From an uncultured Eubacteriales bacterium (GTDB taxonomy: Bacteria > Bacillota > Clostridia > Lachnospirales > Bianqueaceae): a stretch of 26,063 bases of DNA. How positions within the stretch are numbered: position 1 is the first letter of the stretch; each line of letters opens with the position of its first letter. The position numbers were made by a program, and so were the translations under genes. Positions 6,861 through 15,597 of the stretch are shown in pieces. The DNA lies in the NCBI GenBank assembly GCA_902493345.1, contig CABUPM010000024.1, positions 1 through 26,063 on the forward strand, written 5' to 3'. The notes beneath the pieces were generated by a model. It searched no databases, was not told where the DNA came from, and saw only the letters and a program-made list of their open reading frames with translations.

Positions 6861-8768
6861 ATGAAAAAAGGGTTATCACTCTTGCTGGCAGCCATCATGA
6901 TTTTTGGCGCCTTTGGCTGCGCCGGCGGCGGAAACGGGGATGGAGCAAGCGGTAAAACAGTATACCGTTCTCTCTACAGTTCCGATGTATCTACACTGAA
7001 TTACCTGAACACCACCTCTACCGGAAATATGGGTGTTCCGGCCAACTGCCAGGAATGGTTGATCGAGTATGATTCTCTAGGCAATATTCTTCCTGCGCTG
7101 GCCACCGAATGGTCCGTATCCGACGATGAGCTTGTCTGGACCTTTAAGCTCCGCGAGGACGCGAAATGGTATAATTATAAAGGCGAAGAGGTTGCCGATG
7201 TCGTAGCGCAGGATTTTGTTACTGCCGCTGACTACGCACTGAATGTCAACGCCTCCGGTTCTTATATGTATAAAGAGGCTATGATCAAGGGCGCTTCCGA
7301 GATTCTGGATGGCGAAGGCACCTTTGCCGATGTGGGCGTCCGCGCGGCAACTGATCATACCCTGGAGTTCACCTTAAAGACTCCCTGCCCCTATTTTCTG
7401 ACCTGTCTGACCTATGGCTGCTTCGCTCCGATTTCCGCGGACTGCCTGCGTCAGATCGAAAGCGACTGGGACAGCCACACCACCTGGAACAATGACCAGT
7501 GGGACGCTTTCTCCGAGAAGCTGGACGCTATCGATTATACCCAGCTGTGGTACAGCGGCGCTTACTACCTGAGCGAGTATCTGCCGGGCGAGCGTTATAC
7601 GCTGCTTAAGAACGAAAAGTACTGGGATAAGGACAAGGTTTATATCACCGCTCTGGAGAACACTTACAACAAAGAGGCTTCCACCATTTCCGCCGAGATG
7701 TATCTGCGCGGAGAGCTGGAAAGCGCTTCTATCACAAGCTCCATGGCGCAGAGCTGGATGGCGGATTCTGAGAAGGCTCAATATGTGCATCCTTCCCGCA
7801 TCTCTCCCTCCTACTCCTATTTCTTCAGCTTCAACTTTGACCCGCAGTTTGACGCCGAGTATGATCCGGAGAACTGGAAACTCGCGGTCAACAATGAGAA
7901 CTTCCGTAAGTCCATCCTGTACGGTATGAACCGTCTGGGCGCGACGCAGATCTCTGACCCCGGCAACGCCGAGACGCTTCTGCAGAACACCATCACGCCT
8001 GAGAACTTCTGTACCGCCGGCGGTAAGGATTACACCGATTTTGATGTCTTCGCTCCTCTGGCCGTCAATTCCGAAGGCCGTGACGCTTACTTCAATGAAG
8101 ACCTAGCTAAGCAGTACCGTGATGAAGCCATCAAGGAACTGACCGCCGCGGGCACTACCTTCCCGATTCTGGTTCCGCTGTCCTACAATCCGAATGTATC
8201 GGATTGGGATTCTGAGTGCCTGTATCTGCAGCAGCAGCTGGAGACGCTTCTGGGTACGGATTACATTGACATCATTGTCATCCAGGAGAATCCTTCCGAT
8301 TTCCTGAAGAATGTCCGCCGCAGCGGTAAGTACGGTCTCCTTAAGACCAACTTCGGCTGTGACTACGCGGATCCTCTGACCTGGACCTCTCCGTTCAATT
8401 CCAGCAACAGCTACCAGTTCATGTATAAGTCTGAAGATCCGACAACCAAGGCTCTGGTTGAGGAGTACTACTCTCTGGTCGACGCGGCCAACGCCATCGT
8501 CGGAACCAATCAGACGCAGGCTCGTTACGAGGCCTTTGCTAAAGCAGAAGCGTTCCTGATCGAGCATGCTCTGGTAATCCCTTACGGCATCAGCGGCGGC
8601 TATACCGCTTCTTATACCGATCCTTTTGAAGGACAGTACGCTCCCTATGGTATCGCTTCTCTGCGTTACAAGGGCCAGCACATTCTGGAGAAGCCGCTGT
8701 CTACCGCGGAATTCCAGGCAAAATATGAGCAGTGGCAAAAAGACCGTGCCGCATCTGCCGCAAACTAA
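6861..8768 (+). CDS. oppA: Oligopeptide ABC transporter substrate-binding lipoprotein
   Basis: A 635-residue extracellular solute-binding protein of family 5 (OppA/DppA type). The N-terminus has a lysine pair, a hydrophobic core and AFGC with Cys20 as the likely lipid-modified residue, followed by a Gly/Asn-rich linker. Family features include LEYDSLGNILPALATEWS-like text near residue 70 and the segment DDELVWTFKLREDAKWYN that follows it. A C-terminal tail with PYGIASLRYKG also fits. The start is the ATG at 6861 with GGAGGAAAGG just upstream. It captures peptides outside the membrane and delivers them to the permease pair downstream. Its size is at the long end of the family, typical of oligopeptide binders. 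Neighbouring cell-wall peptidases suggest murein peptides as ligands, which is inference. Confidence 0.93.
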   Translation: MKKGLSLLLAAIMIFGAFGCAGGGNGDGASGKTVYRSLYSSDVSTLNYLNTTSTGNMGVPANCQEWLIEYDSLGNILPALATEWSVSDDELVWTFKLREDAKWYNYKGEEVADVVAQDFVTAADYALNVNASGSYMYKEAMIKGASEILDGEGTFADVGVRAATDHTLEFTLKTPCPYFLTCLTYGCFAPISADCLRQIESDWDSHTTWNNDQWDAFSEKLDAIDYTQLWYSGAYYLSEYLPGERYTLLKNEKYWDKDKVYITALENTYNKEASTISAEMYLRGELESASITSSMAQSWMADSEKAQYVHPSRISPSYSYFFSFNFDPQFDAEYDPENWKLAVNNENFRKSILYGMNRLGATQISDPGNAETLLQNTITPENFCTAGGKDYTDFDVFAPLAVNSEGRDAYFNEDLAKQYRDEAIKELTAAGTTFPILVPLSYNPNVSDWDSECLYLQQQLETLLGTDYIDIIVIQENPSDFLKNVRRSGKYGLLKTNFGCDYADPLTWTSPFNSSNSYQFMYKSEDPTTKALVEEYYSLVDAANAIVGTNQTQARYEAFAKAEAFLIEHALVIPYGISGGYTASYTDPFEGQYAPYGIASLRYKGQHILEKPLSTAEFQAKYEQWQKDRAASAAN

Positions 8769-8789
8769 TCTCAGTCATTCAAATCTTAA

Positions 8790-8821
8790 CTGGGCGACGC
8801 TTGTTGTCTTGCGTCGCCCAG
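8790..8821 (+). terminator. Perfect 11-bp hairpin between oppA and oppB
   Basis: CTGGGCGACGC (8790-8800) pairs perfectly with GCGTCGCCCAG (8811-8821) around a 10-nt loop. No T-run follows; the next bases are CTGGTTTATC. It starts 21 bp after the oppA stop. This position and form suit a partial terminator or an mRNA-stabilising structure that raises the amount of binding protein relative to the membrane genes. Confidence 0.7.
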
Positions 8822-8862
8822 CTGGTTTATCTTAAGAAGTCTTTTTCTAAGGAGGCGCCGGA

Positions 8863-9804
8863 ATGCTGAAATATCTGGCCAAACGAATCTTCCGTTCCCT
8901 GATCACGCTCTTTATCGTCATCACGATCGTCTTTTCACTGCTGCGTCTGATGCCCGTAGAAGGGTATTTTGACAACTTTGATAAGATGTCTGAAGAACAG
9001 CTGGAACGGGAACTCACCCGTATGGGGCTGACGGACCCGCTGCCGACCCAGCTTCTGCACTTTTATGATAATCTGCTGCACGGAGATCTGGGATCCTCCA
9101 GCCGCTACCGTCCCGGGGTGGCAATCACGGAGATTCTGACCACCAGATTTCCTATCTCCATGACATTTGGATGCGCTTCCATGGCGCTGTCTATGCTGCT
9201 CGGAATTCCGCTGGGCGCGCTGATGGCCCGGTGCAAAGACCGTTTTCCGGATCATCTTGGAACCGTCTTTATCGTCTTTATCAACGCCGTCCCTTCCGCC
9301 GTATATTATCTGTTCATTCAGATGTACGGCACGCAACTGTTCGGCGTCAGCATGCTGTTCTCGCGAAGGAATCCCGCAACCTGGATTCTGCCCGTAATCT
9401 CGCTCTCTCTGGGAGATATCGCGTATTACGCGATGTGGCTGCGCCGTTACATGGTCGATGAATCCAACAAGGATTATGTCCGTCTGGCAGTCGCCAAGGG
9501 CGTCAACTCCAAGGACATCATGATGAAACATATTTTCCGCAACGCGTTTGTTCCGCTGGTGCAGTACCTTCCGACTTCTCTTCTGCTGACGATGGTCGGT
9601 TCCATCTATGTCGAAGGATTGTATTCCATTCCCGGCATGGGCGGATTGCTCGTCACCGCCATTCAGTGCCAGGATAACCCCATGGTACAGGCGCTGGTCA
9701 TCGTATATGCCACGATCAGCATTCTGGGCCTCATTCTGGGTGACGTAATGATGACGCTTGTGGATCCCAGAATTTCATTTGCCAAGAAAGAAGGTGCCCG
9801 CTGA
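8863..9804 (+). CDS. oppB: Peptide ABC transporter permease, OppB/DppB type
   Basis: A 313-residue integral membrane protein. It opens with the family's MLKYLAKRIFRSLITLFIV membrane-anchor sequence and has about six helices. The BPD_transp_1 domain covers the C-terminal two thirds. The EAA-like cytoplasmic loop that contacts the ATPases is visible near VRLAVAKGVNSKDIMMKHIFRNAFVP, followed by YVEGLYSIPGMGGLL, a hallmark of OppB/DppB. AAGGAGG precedes the ATG. Its stop overlaps the oppC start (TGATG), which indicates translational coupling. It forms the translocation pore with OppC. Confidence 0.95.
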   Translation: MLKYLAKRIFRSLITLFIVITIVFSLLRLMPVEGYFDNFDKMSEEQLERELTRMGLTDPLPTQLLHFYDNLLHGDLGSSSRYRPGVAITEILTTRFPISMTFGCASMALSMLLGIPLGALMARCKDRFPDHLGTVFIVFINAVPSAVYYLFIQMYGTQLFGVSMLFSRRNPATWILPVISLSLGDIAYYAMWLRRYMVDESNKDYVRLAVAKGVNSKDIMMKHIFRNAFVPLVQYLPTSLLLTMVGSIYVEGLYSIPGMGGLLVTAIQCQDNPMVQALVIVYATISILGLILGDVMMTLVDPRISFAKKEGAR

Positions 9805-10853
9805 TGTCCAAGTTTTCCTACAAAGAACAGAAGACAGCCGAGCTGGAGAAAAATATCGCCGAATCCCTGAAGCAGAAGCAGTCCATGCAGACGGATCCCC
9901 CTCACCCGGGTACCGCCGCGATGAGCGAAGCAGAGCTGTTCTCTTTTGCTGACCATGATACCAAGGACTCGGAGCGTATCGGCTACTCAGAGTACTCTTA
10001 CTGGCGTTCCACTCTGCGCACCTTCTTGCACAATAAGATTGCTGTCACACTGCTGATCGTCATGTGCGCCCTGATTCTCTTTACTTTTATCCAACCGCTG
10101 CTGCCCGGACAGTCTGATCCCAATTATCTGTACTTTACCGAAACGGGATCTGCCATGAGCAACCGTCCGCCCAGCGCTCAGTTCTGGTTCGGCACCAACA
10201 ACGCCGGACAGGATCTGTGGAGCCGTATCTGGGCCGGTACCCGTACCTCTTTGTTCATCGGCTTCATTGTCGCCCTTGTGCAGGCTGCCGTCGGCATTAC
10301 GATCGGTGTGCTGTGGGGCTATGTCCGCAAGCTGGACTTCTTCTTTACCGAGCTGTACAACATTTTCGACAATATCCCGTCCACCATCGTTCTGATTCTC
10401 TTATCCTATATCATGAAACGCAGCACCTTTACCCTGATCTTCGCCATGAGTATCACCGGCTGGCTGGGTATGGCGCGTTTTATCCGGAATCAGATCCTCA
10501 TGATCCGCGACCGGGACTATAACCTGGCCTCCCGCTGTCTGGGAACGCCTCTGTACCGTATCGTCTTCAAGAACCTGCTGCCTTATCTGGTATCCGTCAT
10601 CATGCTGCGCATGGCTCTGACCATTCCCGGTGCGATCGGCAGCGAAGTCTTTATCACCTATATCGGCTTGGGTCTCCCCGTGGAAACCCCTTCTCTGGGC
10701 AACCTTGTCAATACCGGACGCCAGCTGATGACCAGTCCGGAACTGCAGTATCAGCTGCTCTTCCCGACCCTGGTGCTGTCCATCATAACGATCTCGTTCT
10801 ATGTGATCGGCAACGCTTTCTCAGATGCTGCTGACCCCAAGAATCACCGCTAA
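9804..10853 (+). CDS. oppC: Peptide ABC transporter permease, OppC/DppC type
   Basis: A 349-residue permease with a long hydrophilic, charged N-terminus (about 75 residues) before the first helix (IAVTLLIVMCALILFTFI), as in many Firmicute OppC proteins. Family features are FWFGTNNAGQDLWSRIWAGT, the coupling loop YNLASRCLGTPLYRIVFKNLLP, and SEVFITYIGLGLPVETPSLG. The last is the conserved OppC/DppC signature. It overlaps oppB by one base and is followed by oppD after 15 bp containing AAGGAGG. It is the second half of the membrane channel. Confidence 0.95.
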   Translation: MSKFSYKEQKTAELEKNIAESLKQKQSMQTDPPHPGTAAMSEAELFSFADHDTKDSERIGYSEYSYWRSTLRTFLHNKIAVTLLIVMCALILFTFIQPLLPGQSDPNYLYFTETGSAMSNRPPSAQFWFGTNNAGQDLWSRIWAGTRTSLFIGFIVALVQAAVGITIGVLWGYVRKLDFFFTELYNIFDNIPSTIVLILLSYIMKRSTFTLIFAMSITGWLGMARFIRNQILMIRDRDYNLASRCLGTPLYRIVFKNLLPYLVSVIMLRMALTIPGAIGSEVFITYIGLGLPVETPSLGNLVNTGRQLMTSPELQYQLLFPTLVLSIITISFYVIGNAFSDAADPKNHR

Positions 10854-10868
10854 GCAAGGAGGCGCTGT

Positions 10869-11936
10869 ATGAGTAATCCTATGAATCCCATTTTATCGGT
10901 AGAAGATCTGGACGTCAAATTTCATCTGCGCGGTGAAACCCTACACGCGATCCGCGGCATCAGCCTGGATGTCTACAAGGGAGAGAGTCTTGCCATCGTC
11001 GGTGAATCCGGCTCCGGCAAGTCTGTTTTTACCAAGACCTTTCTTGGGCTCCTGGACTCGAACGGTTTTCTGGACGGCGGACACATCTACTTTCATCTGA
11101 GCGACGAAGATCCCAGTCAAGTGGTAGATCTGGCTTCTTTTCAAACGGAAAAAGAATGGCTGACCATCCGCGGCAAGCAGATCGCTATGATCATGCAAGA
11201 CCCCATGACCAGCCTGAACCCTTTGAAAACGATTGGCGCCCAGCTGATCGAAACAGTCTTGCTGCATTCTTCCGTCAGCAAAGAGGAAGCGCGCAAGCGC
11301 GCGATCTCTCTTTTGGACGATGTTGGCATCTCCGAACCGGAACGCCGCATCAAGCAGTATCCGCATGAATTCTCCGGCGGTATGCGGCAGCGTGTTGTCA
11401 TCGCCATCGCGCTGGCATGCAATCCGCGTGTCCTTATCTGCGACGAGCCTACCACTGCGCTGGATGTAACGATTCAGGCGCAGATTCTGCAGCTCATCCG
11501 CAATCTGCAAAAGAAATACAGTCTGACCACCATCTATATCACACATGACCTGGGCGTTGTCGCCAATGTGGCCGACCGTATCGCCGTAATGTACGCGGGA
11601 GATATCGTAGAAGTCGCGACCTGCGACGAACTCTTCTATGATCCCCGCCACCCCTATTCCTGGGCGCTTCTGAGTTCCCTGCCCCAGCTTGGCGTCAAGG
11701 GCGAAGACCTGTTCTCGATTCAGGGAACGCCGCCCAGCCTGCATCAGGAGATTCACGGAGACGCTTTCGCGCCGCGTAATCCTTATGCCCTGAATATTGA
11801 TTTTATCGAACGCCCGCCCTTCTTTGATGTCAGCCCCACGCACAAAGCGCGCACCTGGCTTCTGGATCCCCGGGCTCCCAAATGCGATCCTCCGTACTAC
11901 ATCAAAAAGCTCGCTGAAAGGAGGCTGAAGCCATGA
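10869..11936 (+). CDS. oppD: Peptide ABC transporter ATP-binding protein, OppD type
   Basis: A 355-residue ATPase. Walker A is GESGSGKS (45-52), the Q-loop is in MIMQDPMTSLNP, the signature is FSGGMRQR from 168, and Walker B is VLICDEPTTALD from 188. The C-terminal oligopeptide-type extension is present. The positions that hold a cysteine cluster in many OppD/DppD proteins read GDAFAPRNPYALNIDF here, so those cysteines are replaced. This looks like a natural lineage variant rather than damage. It hydrolyses ATP at the membrane with OppF. Its stop overlaps the oppF start by four bases (ATGA). Confidence 0.95.
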   Translation: MSNPMNPILSVEDLDVKFHLRGETLHAIRGISLDVYKGESLAIVGESGSGKSVFTKTFLGLLDSNGFLDGGHIYFHLSDEDPSQVVDLASFQTEKEWLTIRGKQIAMIMQDPMTSLNPLKTIGAQLIETVLLHSSVSKEEARKRAISLLDDVGISEPERRIKQYPHEFSGGMRQRVVIAIALACNPRVLICDEPTTALDVTIQAQILQLIRNLQKKYSLTTIYITHDLGVVANVADRIAVMYAGDIVEVATCDELFYDPRHPYSWALLSSLPQLGVKGEDLFSIQGTPPSLHQEIHGDAFAPRNPYALNIDFIERPPFFDVSPTHKARTWLLDPRAPKCDPPYYIKKLAERRLKP

Positions 11937-12883
11937 TCACTGAAAAAAAAGAAGTCCTTCTGGACGTAAAGGATCTGACGGTGCAATTTGGTTCCAAGCG
12001 GCATCCCTTCACGGCAGTGGATCATGTCAGCTTTCAGATCTACCGCGGCGAAACCTTCGGTGTTGTCGGTGAGTCCGGTTCCGGCAAAACGACCATCGGT
12101 CGTGCCATCATCCGGATCAATCCTACCTCTTCCGGCGAGATTCTCTACAATGGCCAGAAGATCAACGGCCGTATCAGCCACAGCCTGGACCGTGAGGTCA
12201 CCCGAAAGATCCAGATGATCTTTCAGGATCCCATGGCCTCGCTGAACGAACGCGCCAAGGTAGACTATATTGTATCGGAAGGTCTTCTGAACCTTCCGGA
12301 GAAGCTTTCCAGTGAAGAACGTTCCAAGATCGTTGCTGACGCTCTGGATTCGGTAGGTCTTCTGCCGGAGTTCGCCAGCCGTTTCCCGCATGAGTTTTCC
12401 GGCGGTCAGCGCCAGCGTATCGGCATCGCGCGCGCCCTAGTCATGCACCCGGAATTCATCATTGCCGATGAGCCCATCTCCGCGCTGGATGTCTCTATCC
12501 GCGCTCAGGTATTGAACCTCATGGCCAAGCTGCAGCGAGAGCGCGGTCTGACCTATTTGTTTATCTCCCATGACCTGTCCGTCATGCGCTTCATCTGCGA
12601 CCGGATTGCTGTCGTACACAAGGGCGTCATCGTGGAGCTGTCCGATACCGAAGAGCTGTTCTCTCATCCGCTGCATCCCTATACGCAGGCCCTTCTGTCT
12701 GCCATCCCCATGCCGGATCCGGAACGGGAACGCACCAAGGTGCTGAAGGTATATGATCCTTCTGTACATGACTATTCATCGGATAAACCTTTCTTTACCG
12801 AGATCCGTCCCGGACACTTCATCTGGGCCAACGAAAAGGAACTGCAAACCTATCGCGACGTACTCAATCAGGGGCTTTCATAA
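11933..12883 (+). CDS. oppF: Peptide ABC transporter ATP-binding protein, OppF type
   Basis: A 316-residue ATPase. Walker A is GESGSGKT (46-53), QDPMASLNERAKV is the OppF-type Q-loop segment, FSGGQRQRIGIARAL is the signature, and IADEPISALDVSIRAQ is Walker B. The ISALDVS wording distinguishes OppF/DppF from OppD (TTALDVT). It overlaps oppD and pairs with it to energise peptide import. The stop codon TAA lies in the loop of the terminator hairpin at 12871-12889, so translation ends inside the terminator. Confidence 0.95.
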   Translation: MITEKKEVLLDVKDLTVQFGSKRHPFTAVDHVSFQIYRGETFGVVGESGSGKTTIGRAIIRINPTSSGEILYNGQKINGRISHSLDREVTRKIQMIFQDPMASLNERAKVDYIVSEGLLNLPEKLSSEERSKIVADALDSVGLLPEFASRFPHEFSGGQRQRIGIARALVMHPEFIIADEPISALDVSIRAQVLNLMAKLQRERGLTYLFISHDLSVMRFICDRIAVVHKGVIVELSDTEELFSHPLHPYTQALLSAIPMPDPERERTKVLKVYDPSVHDYSSDKPFFTEIRPGHFIWANEKELQTYRDVLNQGLS

Positions 12884-12895
12884 AGCCCCCTTTTT
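12871..12895 (+). terminator. Intrinsic terminator overlapping the oppF stop codon
   Basis: GGGGCTTT (12871-12878) pairs with AAAGCCCC (12882-12889) around a 3-nt loop. TTTTT follows at 12891-12895. The hairpin includes the last oppF codons and the TAA. The next gene, for the LD-carboxypeptidase, starts only 25 bp further on and has a ribosome-binding site but no visible promoter. Termination is therefore probably partial and sets lower expression of the two peptidase genes. Confidence 0.85.
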
Positions 12896-12919
12896 GTGAA
12901 TCATCCAAGGAGGAATATC

Positions 12920-13819
12920 ATGATTACACCGAAACCGTTATTTCCGGGAGCCCGTGTCGCTCTGATCGCGCCCTCCAGCCCCGTGCCGGAGGATACTCAG
13001 GTGGAGGAATCCGCCGCCTGTCTGCGCGCTTACGGATTGGAACCCGTCCTGTATCCCACCTGTCTGGCGCATTATGGGTATCTCTCGGGTTCTGACCAGG
13101 CCCGTGCCCAGGATGTCATGGACGCTTTTACCGATGCCTCCATTGACGGTATCTTCTGTATCCGCGGCGGCTACGGCGCGCAGCGGATTCTGCCCCTGCT
13201 GGACTTTGATAAGATTCAGGCGAATCCCAAATGGTTCGCCGGTTATAGCGACGTAACCGCACTGCACAGTATGCTGAATGACGTCTGCGGTTTTATCACC
13301 TATCACACACCCATGCCCTCCACAGAGATCCGCCGCGGATTGGACGAATATACCGAGGAATATCTGAAAAAGGCCCTGTTCGGCAACCTGACCGGCATCC
13401 TGCCCAGCGCTTCTCCCGTACAGATTCTCTCTCCCGGCTGCGCTGAAGGCCCTCTGGCCGGCGGCAATCTCTCTCTGGTCTCCTCTTCGCTGGGGACCCC
13501 CTACGAGATCCAGACAAAAGGAAAAATCCTCTTTCTGGAGGACGTGGACGAAGCCCCCTACCGTATCGACGGTATGCTGAATCATCTGCGGCTGGCCGGA
13601 AAGCTGGCCGACTGCGCGGGTATTCTGCTGGGCTACTATACGGACTGCGCCGCTTCCAAACCCGAACTGAGTCTGAGCCTGGAACAGGTCTTTCATGATC
13701 TGCTGCCGACGGATAAACCCGTTGTCGCAGGCTATACCTGCGGACACAGCCGTCCGACCATGTCCCTGCCCCTGGGCGCTCAGGCGCGTCTGGAAAACGG
13801 CACACTCACTATCCTATAA
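12920..13819 (+). CDS. LD-carboxypeptidase (peptidase family S66)
   Basis: A 299-residue cytosolic serine carboxypeptidase of the LdcA/MccF family. The Ser-Glu-His triad can be read as Ser110 in FAGYSDVTALH, Glu207 in LFLEDVDEAPYRIDGML and His276 in GYTCGHSRPTMSLPLG. The oxyanion segment IRGGYGAQRILPLLD (81-95) is also present. LdcA cleaves the terminal D-Ala from murein tetrapeptides after uptake, and YkfA of Bacillus belongs to the same family. The start at 12920 is chosen for AAGGAGG 6 nt upstream; an ATG eight codons earlier lies before that site. No signal peptide is seen. Placement between the Opp genes and an NlpC/P60 peptidase supports murein-peptide recycling. A MccF-like immunity role is a less likely alternative. 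Confidence 0.93.
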   Translation: MITPKPLFPGARVALIAPSSPVPEDTQVEESAACLRAYGLEPVLYPTCLAHYGYLSGSDQARAQDVMDAFTDASIDGIFCIRGGYGAQRILPLLDFDKIQANPKWFAGYSDVTALHSMLNDVCGFITYHTPMPSTEIRRGLDEYTEEYLKKALFGNLTGILPSASPVQILSPGCAEGPLAGGNLSLVSSSLGTPYEIQTKGKILFLEDVDEAPYRIDGMLNHLRLAGKLADCAGILLGYYTDCAASKPELSLSLEQVFHDLLPTDKPVVAGYTCGHSRPTMSLPLGAQARLENGTLTIL

Positions 13820-13839
13820 ACCGCAAGGAGGTTTTACTT

Positions 13840-14676
13840 ATGTATTACGCTCTGGTCAATACCGCGATCGGTATTCTATATACCAACACCCAGCCGGATG
13901 CCGGACACACCGACGAGGTCCTCTATGGCATGAAGGTGCAGGTTCTGCAGCAGGATCTGGATTCCGGACGCAGTCTGGTCCGTACCCACTACCGCTATGA
14001 GGGTTGGATCGACTCCGCCGACCTCTATCCGGCCAATGCTGTTACCGACGACTGGGAAAACGGCGCTCAGGTCTGGCTGCGTCACAACTACGCCGATATC
14101 CTAAGCGCTCCCAAGATCCAGGCCCTGCCGCTGATCTCCCTGGTTCGCGGCGCCCGGCTGCAGCTCATCGGCCCTGTAGAAGGGGATGCCGCCGGTTGGG
14201 TCAAAGTCCGGCTGTTAGACGGACGTATCGGATACATCCGAGAGCCTTTTCTGATGCTCTATATCGCTCCCCGCGAAGTCTCTGATCTAAACGAGGAAGA
14301 TTTTCGCTCCGCCGTCACCGCGACGGCCCGGGAATATCTGGGCACCCAATACCGCTGGGGCGGAAAAAGCCCGTTGGGAATTGACTGTTCCGGTCTCTGT
14401 TCCACTGCCTATATGCAGAACGGTATTCTGATCTACCGGGACGCTTCTATGCGTGAAGGATTTCCGGTCCATCCCATCGACCGCGCTGCCGTCAAGCCCG
14501 GCGATCTCTTCTTTTTCCCGGGACATATCGCCATGAGTCTGGGAGGCGATCTCTTTATCCACTCTACCTCGAAAGGCGGATATTACGGTGTCGTGATCAA
14601 CAGCTTCGATCCATCCCATCCGGATTACCGGCCGGACCTACTGAAGATTTTGTCCGCATGCGGAAGCATCTTTTAA
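13840..14676 (+). CDS. NlpC/P60 endopeptidase with SH3-like domains (YkfC-like)
   Basis: A 278-residue protein. Two bacterial SH3-like modules lie at about 1-65 and 75-140. An NlpC/P60 catalytic domain spans about 155-270. The active-site residues are Cys183 in LGIDCSGLCSTAYMQNGI, His229 in FFPGHIAMSLG and His241 in LFIHSTSKGG. The arrangement matches YkfC/dipeptidyl-peptidase VI, which cuts gamma-D-Glu-diamino-acid bonds in free murein peptides with an open N-terminal L-Ala. No signal peptide is present, so it should act on imported peptides in the cytosol. AAGGAGG precedes the ATG, 20 bp after the LD-carboxypeptidase stop. The gene ends 6 bp from the convergent kinase gene with no terminator seen. 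Confidence 0.93.
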   Translation: MYYALVNTAIGILYTNTQPDAGHTDEVLYGMKVQVLQQDLDSGRSLVRTHYRYEGWIDSADLYPANAVTDDWENGAQVWLRHNYADILSAPKIQALPLISLVRGARLQLIGPVEGDAAGWVKVRLLDGRIGYIREPFLMLYIAPREVSDLNEEDFRSAVTATAREYLGTQYRWGGKSPLGIDCSGLCSTAYMQNGILIYRDASMREGFPVHPIDRAAVKPGDLFFFPGHIAMSLGGDLFIHSTSKGGYYGVVINSFDPSHPDYRPDLLKILSACGSIF

Positions 14677-14682
14677 TTCATA

Positions 14683-15588
14683 TTATATAAGTGTCTGATA
14701 GAGCCGGAGGACCTCCTCCGGCTTTGCCATATTCCAGGAAAAGGCGCTGGCGCTGCCGGCTGCCAGCCCCATGCAAAACGCCTGATCATACACATGACTT
14801 TGAATCCATCCGGCGAGAAAGCCCGCGACCATAGAATCTCCCGCGCCGACACTGCTGACAAGCAGACCGTCCGGCGCTTTTTTGCTGTATACTCCGCCCT
14901 GTTCATCCAATAGAACCGCTCCTTCGGCGCCCATGGATATCAATACATTCCGCGCTCCCAGCTCCTGTAGTTTTTTTCCATGAAGCAGTGCCTGCTCCCG
15001 GTTGGGGATCGAAACTCCCAGAATCTCTTCCAGTTCATGCTGATTGGGTTTGATGAGAAACGGATGATACTGCAGCGCCTCCAGGAGTGCCGGGCCGGAG
15101 ATATCCAAAACAATCTCCGCTCCTTGCTGTACTGCTTGCTGCAGCAGGCGGTTCAGGAAGTCCGCCGAAATCCCTCTTGGCATGCTGCCGGAGATTGTAA
15201 GAAAATCTCCGGAACGAATCTCCGCGATCTGACGGAACAATGCCTCTACCTCCGCTTCTCCGATGACCGGGCCGGATCCATTGATCTCCGTCTCTTTCTC
15301 CGACAGGAGCTTGACATTGATCCGCGTAAATCCCTCTCCTCCCATCAAAAAGGCATGACGGATTCCTTTCTCGTCCATCCTTCGCAGCAGTTCTTCTCCG
15401 GTAAATCCCGCCGCGATCCCCAGCGCCAGATTCTCTACACCCAGTCTCCGCAGGAGGATCGAGACATTGATCCCTTTTCCGCCGATTCGGATCTGCTCTC
15501 CTTCGGAACGGTTGGTCGCGCCTGTCCGCAGCTGCCGTACAGGCATCATATAATCTAATGAAGGATTTAAGGTCAACGTATATACCAT
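14683..15588 (-). CDS. PfkB-family sugar-phosphate kinase, 1-phosphofructokinase type
   Basis: A 301-residue kinase of the PfkB/ribokinase fold. It opens with VYTLTLNPSLDYMMPV and has the substrate-side GGKGINVS (36-43). The catalytic motif VGAGDSMVAGFLAG contains the base Asp251. The opening and the GGKGINVS motif place it in the FruK/LacC (1-phosphofructokinase, tagatose-6-phosphate kinase) branch. These enzymes phosphorylate fructose-1-phosphate or a related sugar phosphate to the bisphosphate. No fructose PTS or fruR gene is adjacent. Instead it lies 9 bp after a fluoride-riboswitch-controlled antiporter, with a weak ribosome-binding site, so it is probably co-transcribed. Exact substrate is uncertain. 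Confidence 0.9.
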   Translation of the reverse strand: MVYTLTLNPSLDYMMPVRQLRTGATNRSEGEQIRIGGKGINVSILLRRLGVENLALGIAAGFTGEELLRRMDEKGIRHAFLMGGEGFTRINVKLLSEKETEINGSGPVIGEAEVEALFRQIAEIRSGDFLTISGSMPRGISADFLNRLLQQAVQQGAEIVLDISGPALLEALQYHPFLIKPNQHELEEILGVSIPNREQALLHGKKLQELGARNVLISMGAEGAVLLDEQGGVYSKKAPDGLLVSSVGAGDSMVAGFLAGWIQSHVYDQAFCMGLAAGSASAFSWNMAKPEEVLRLYQTLI

Positions 15589-15597
15589 GATTCTCTC

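Noticed and set aside
11720..11900. Missing C-terminal cysteines in OppD as a sign of an inactive protein
   Set aside because: All ATPase motifs are intact, and the GDAFAPRNPYAL form reads like a regular variant of Firmicute peptide transporters rather than decay.
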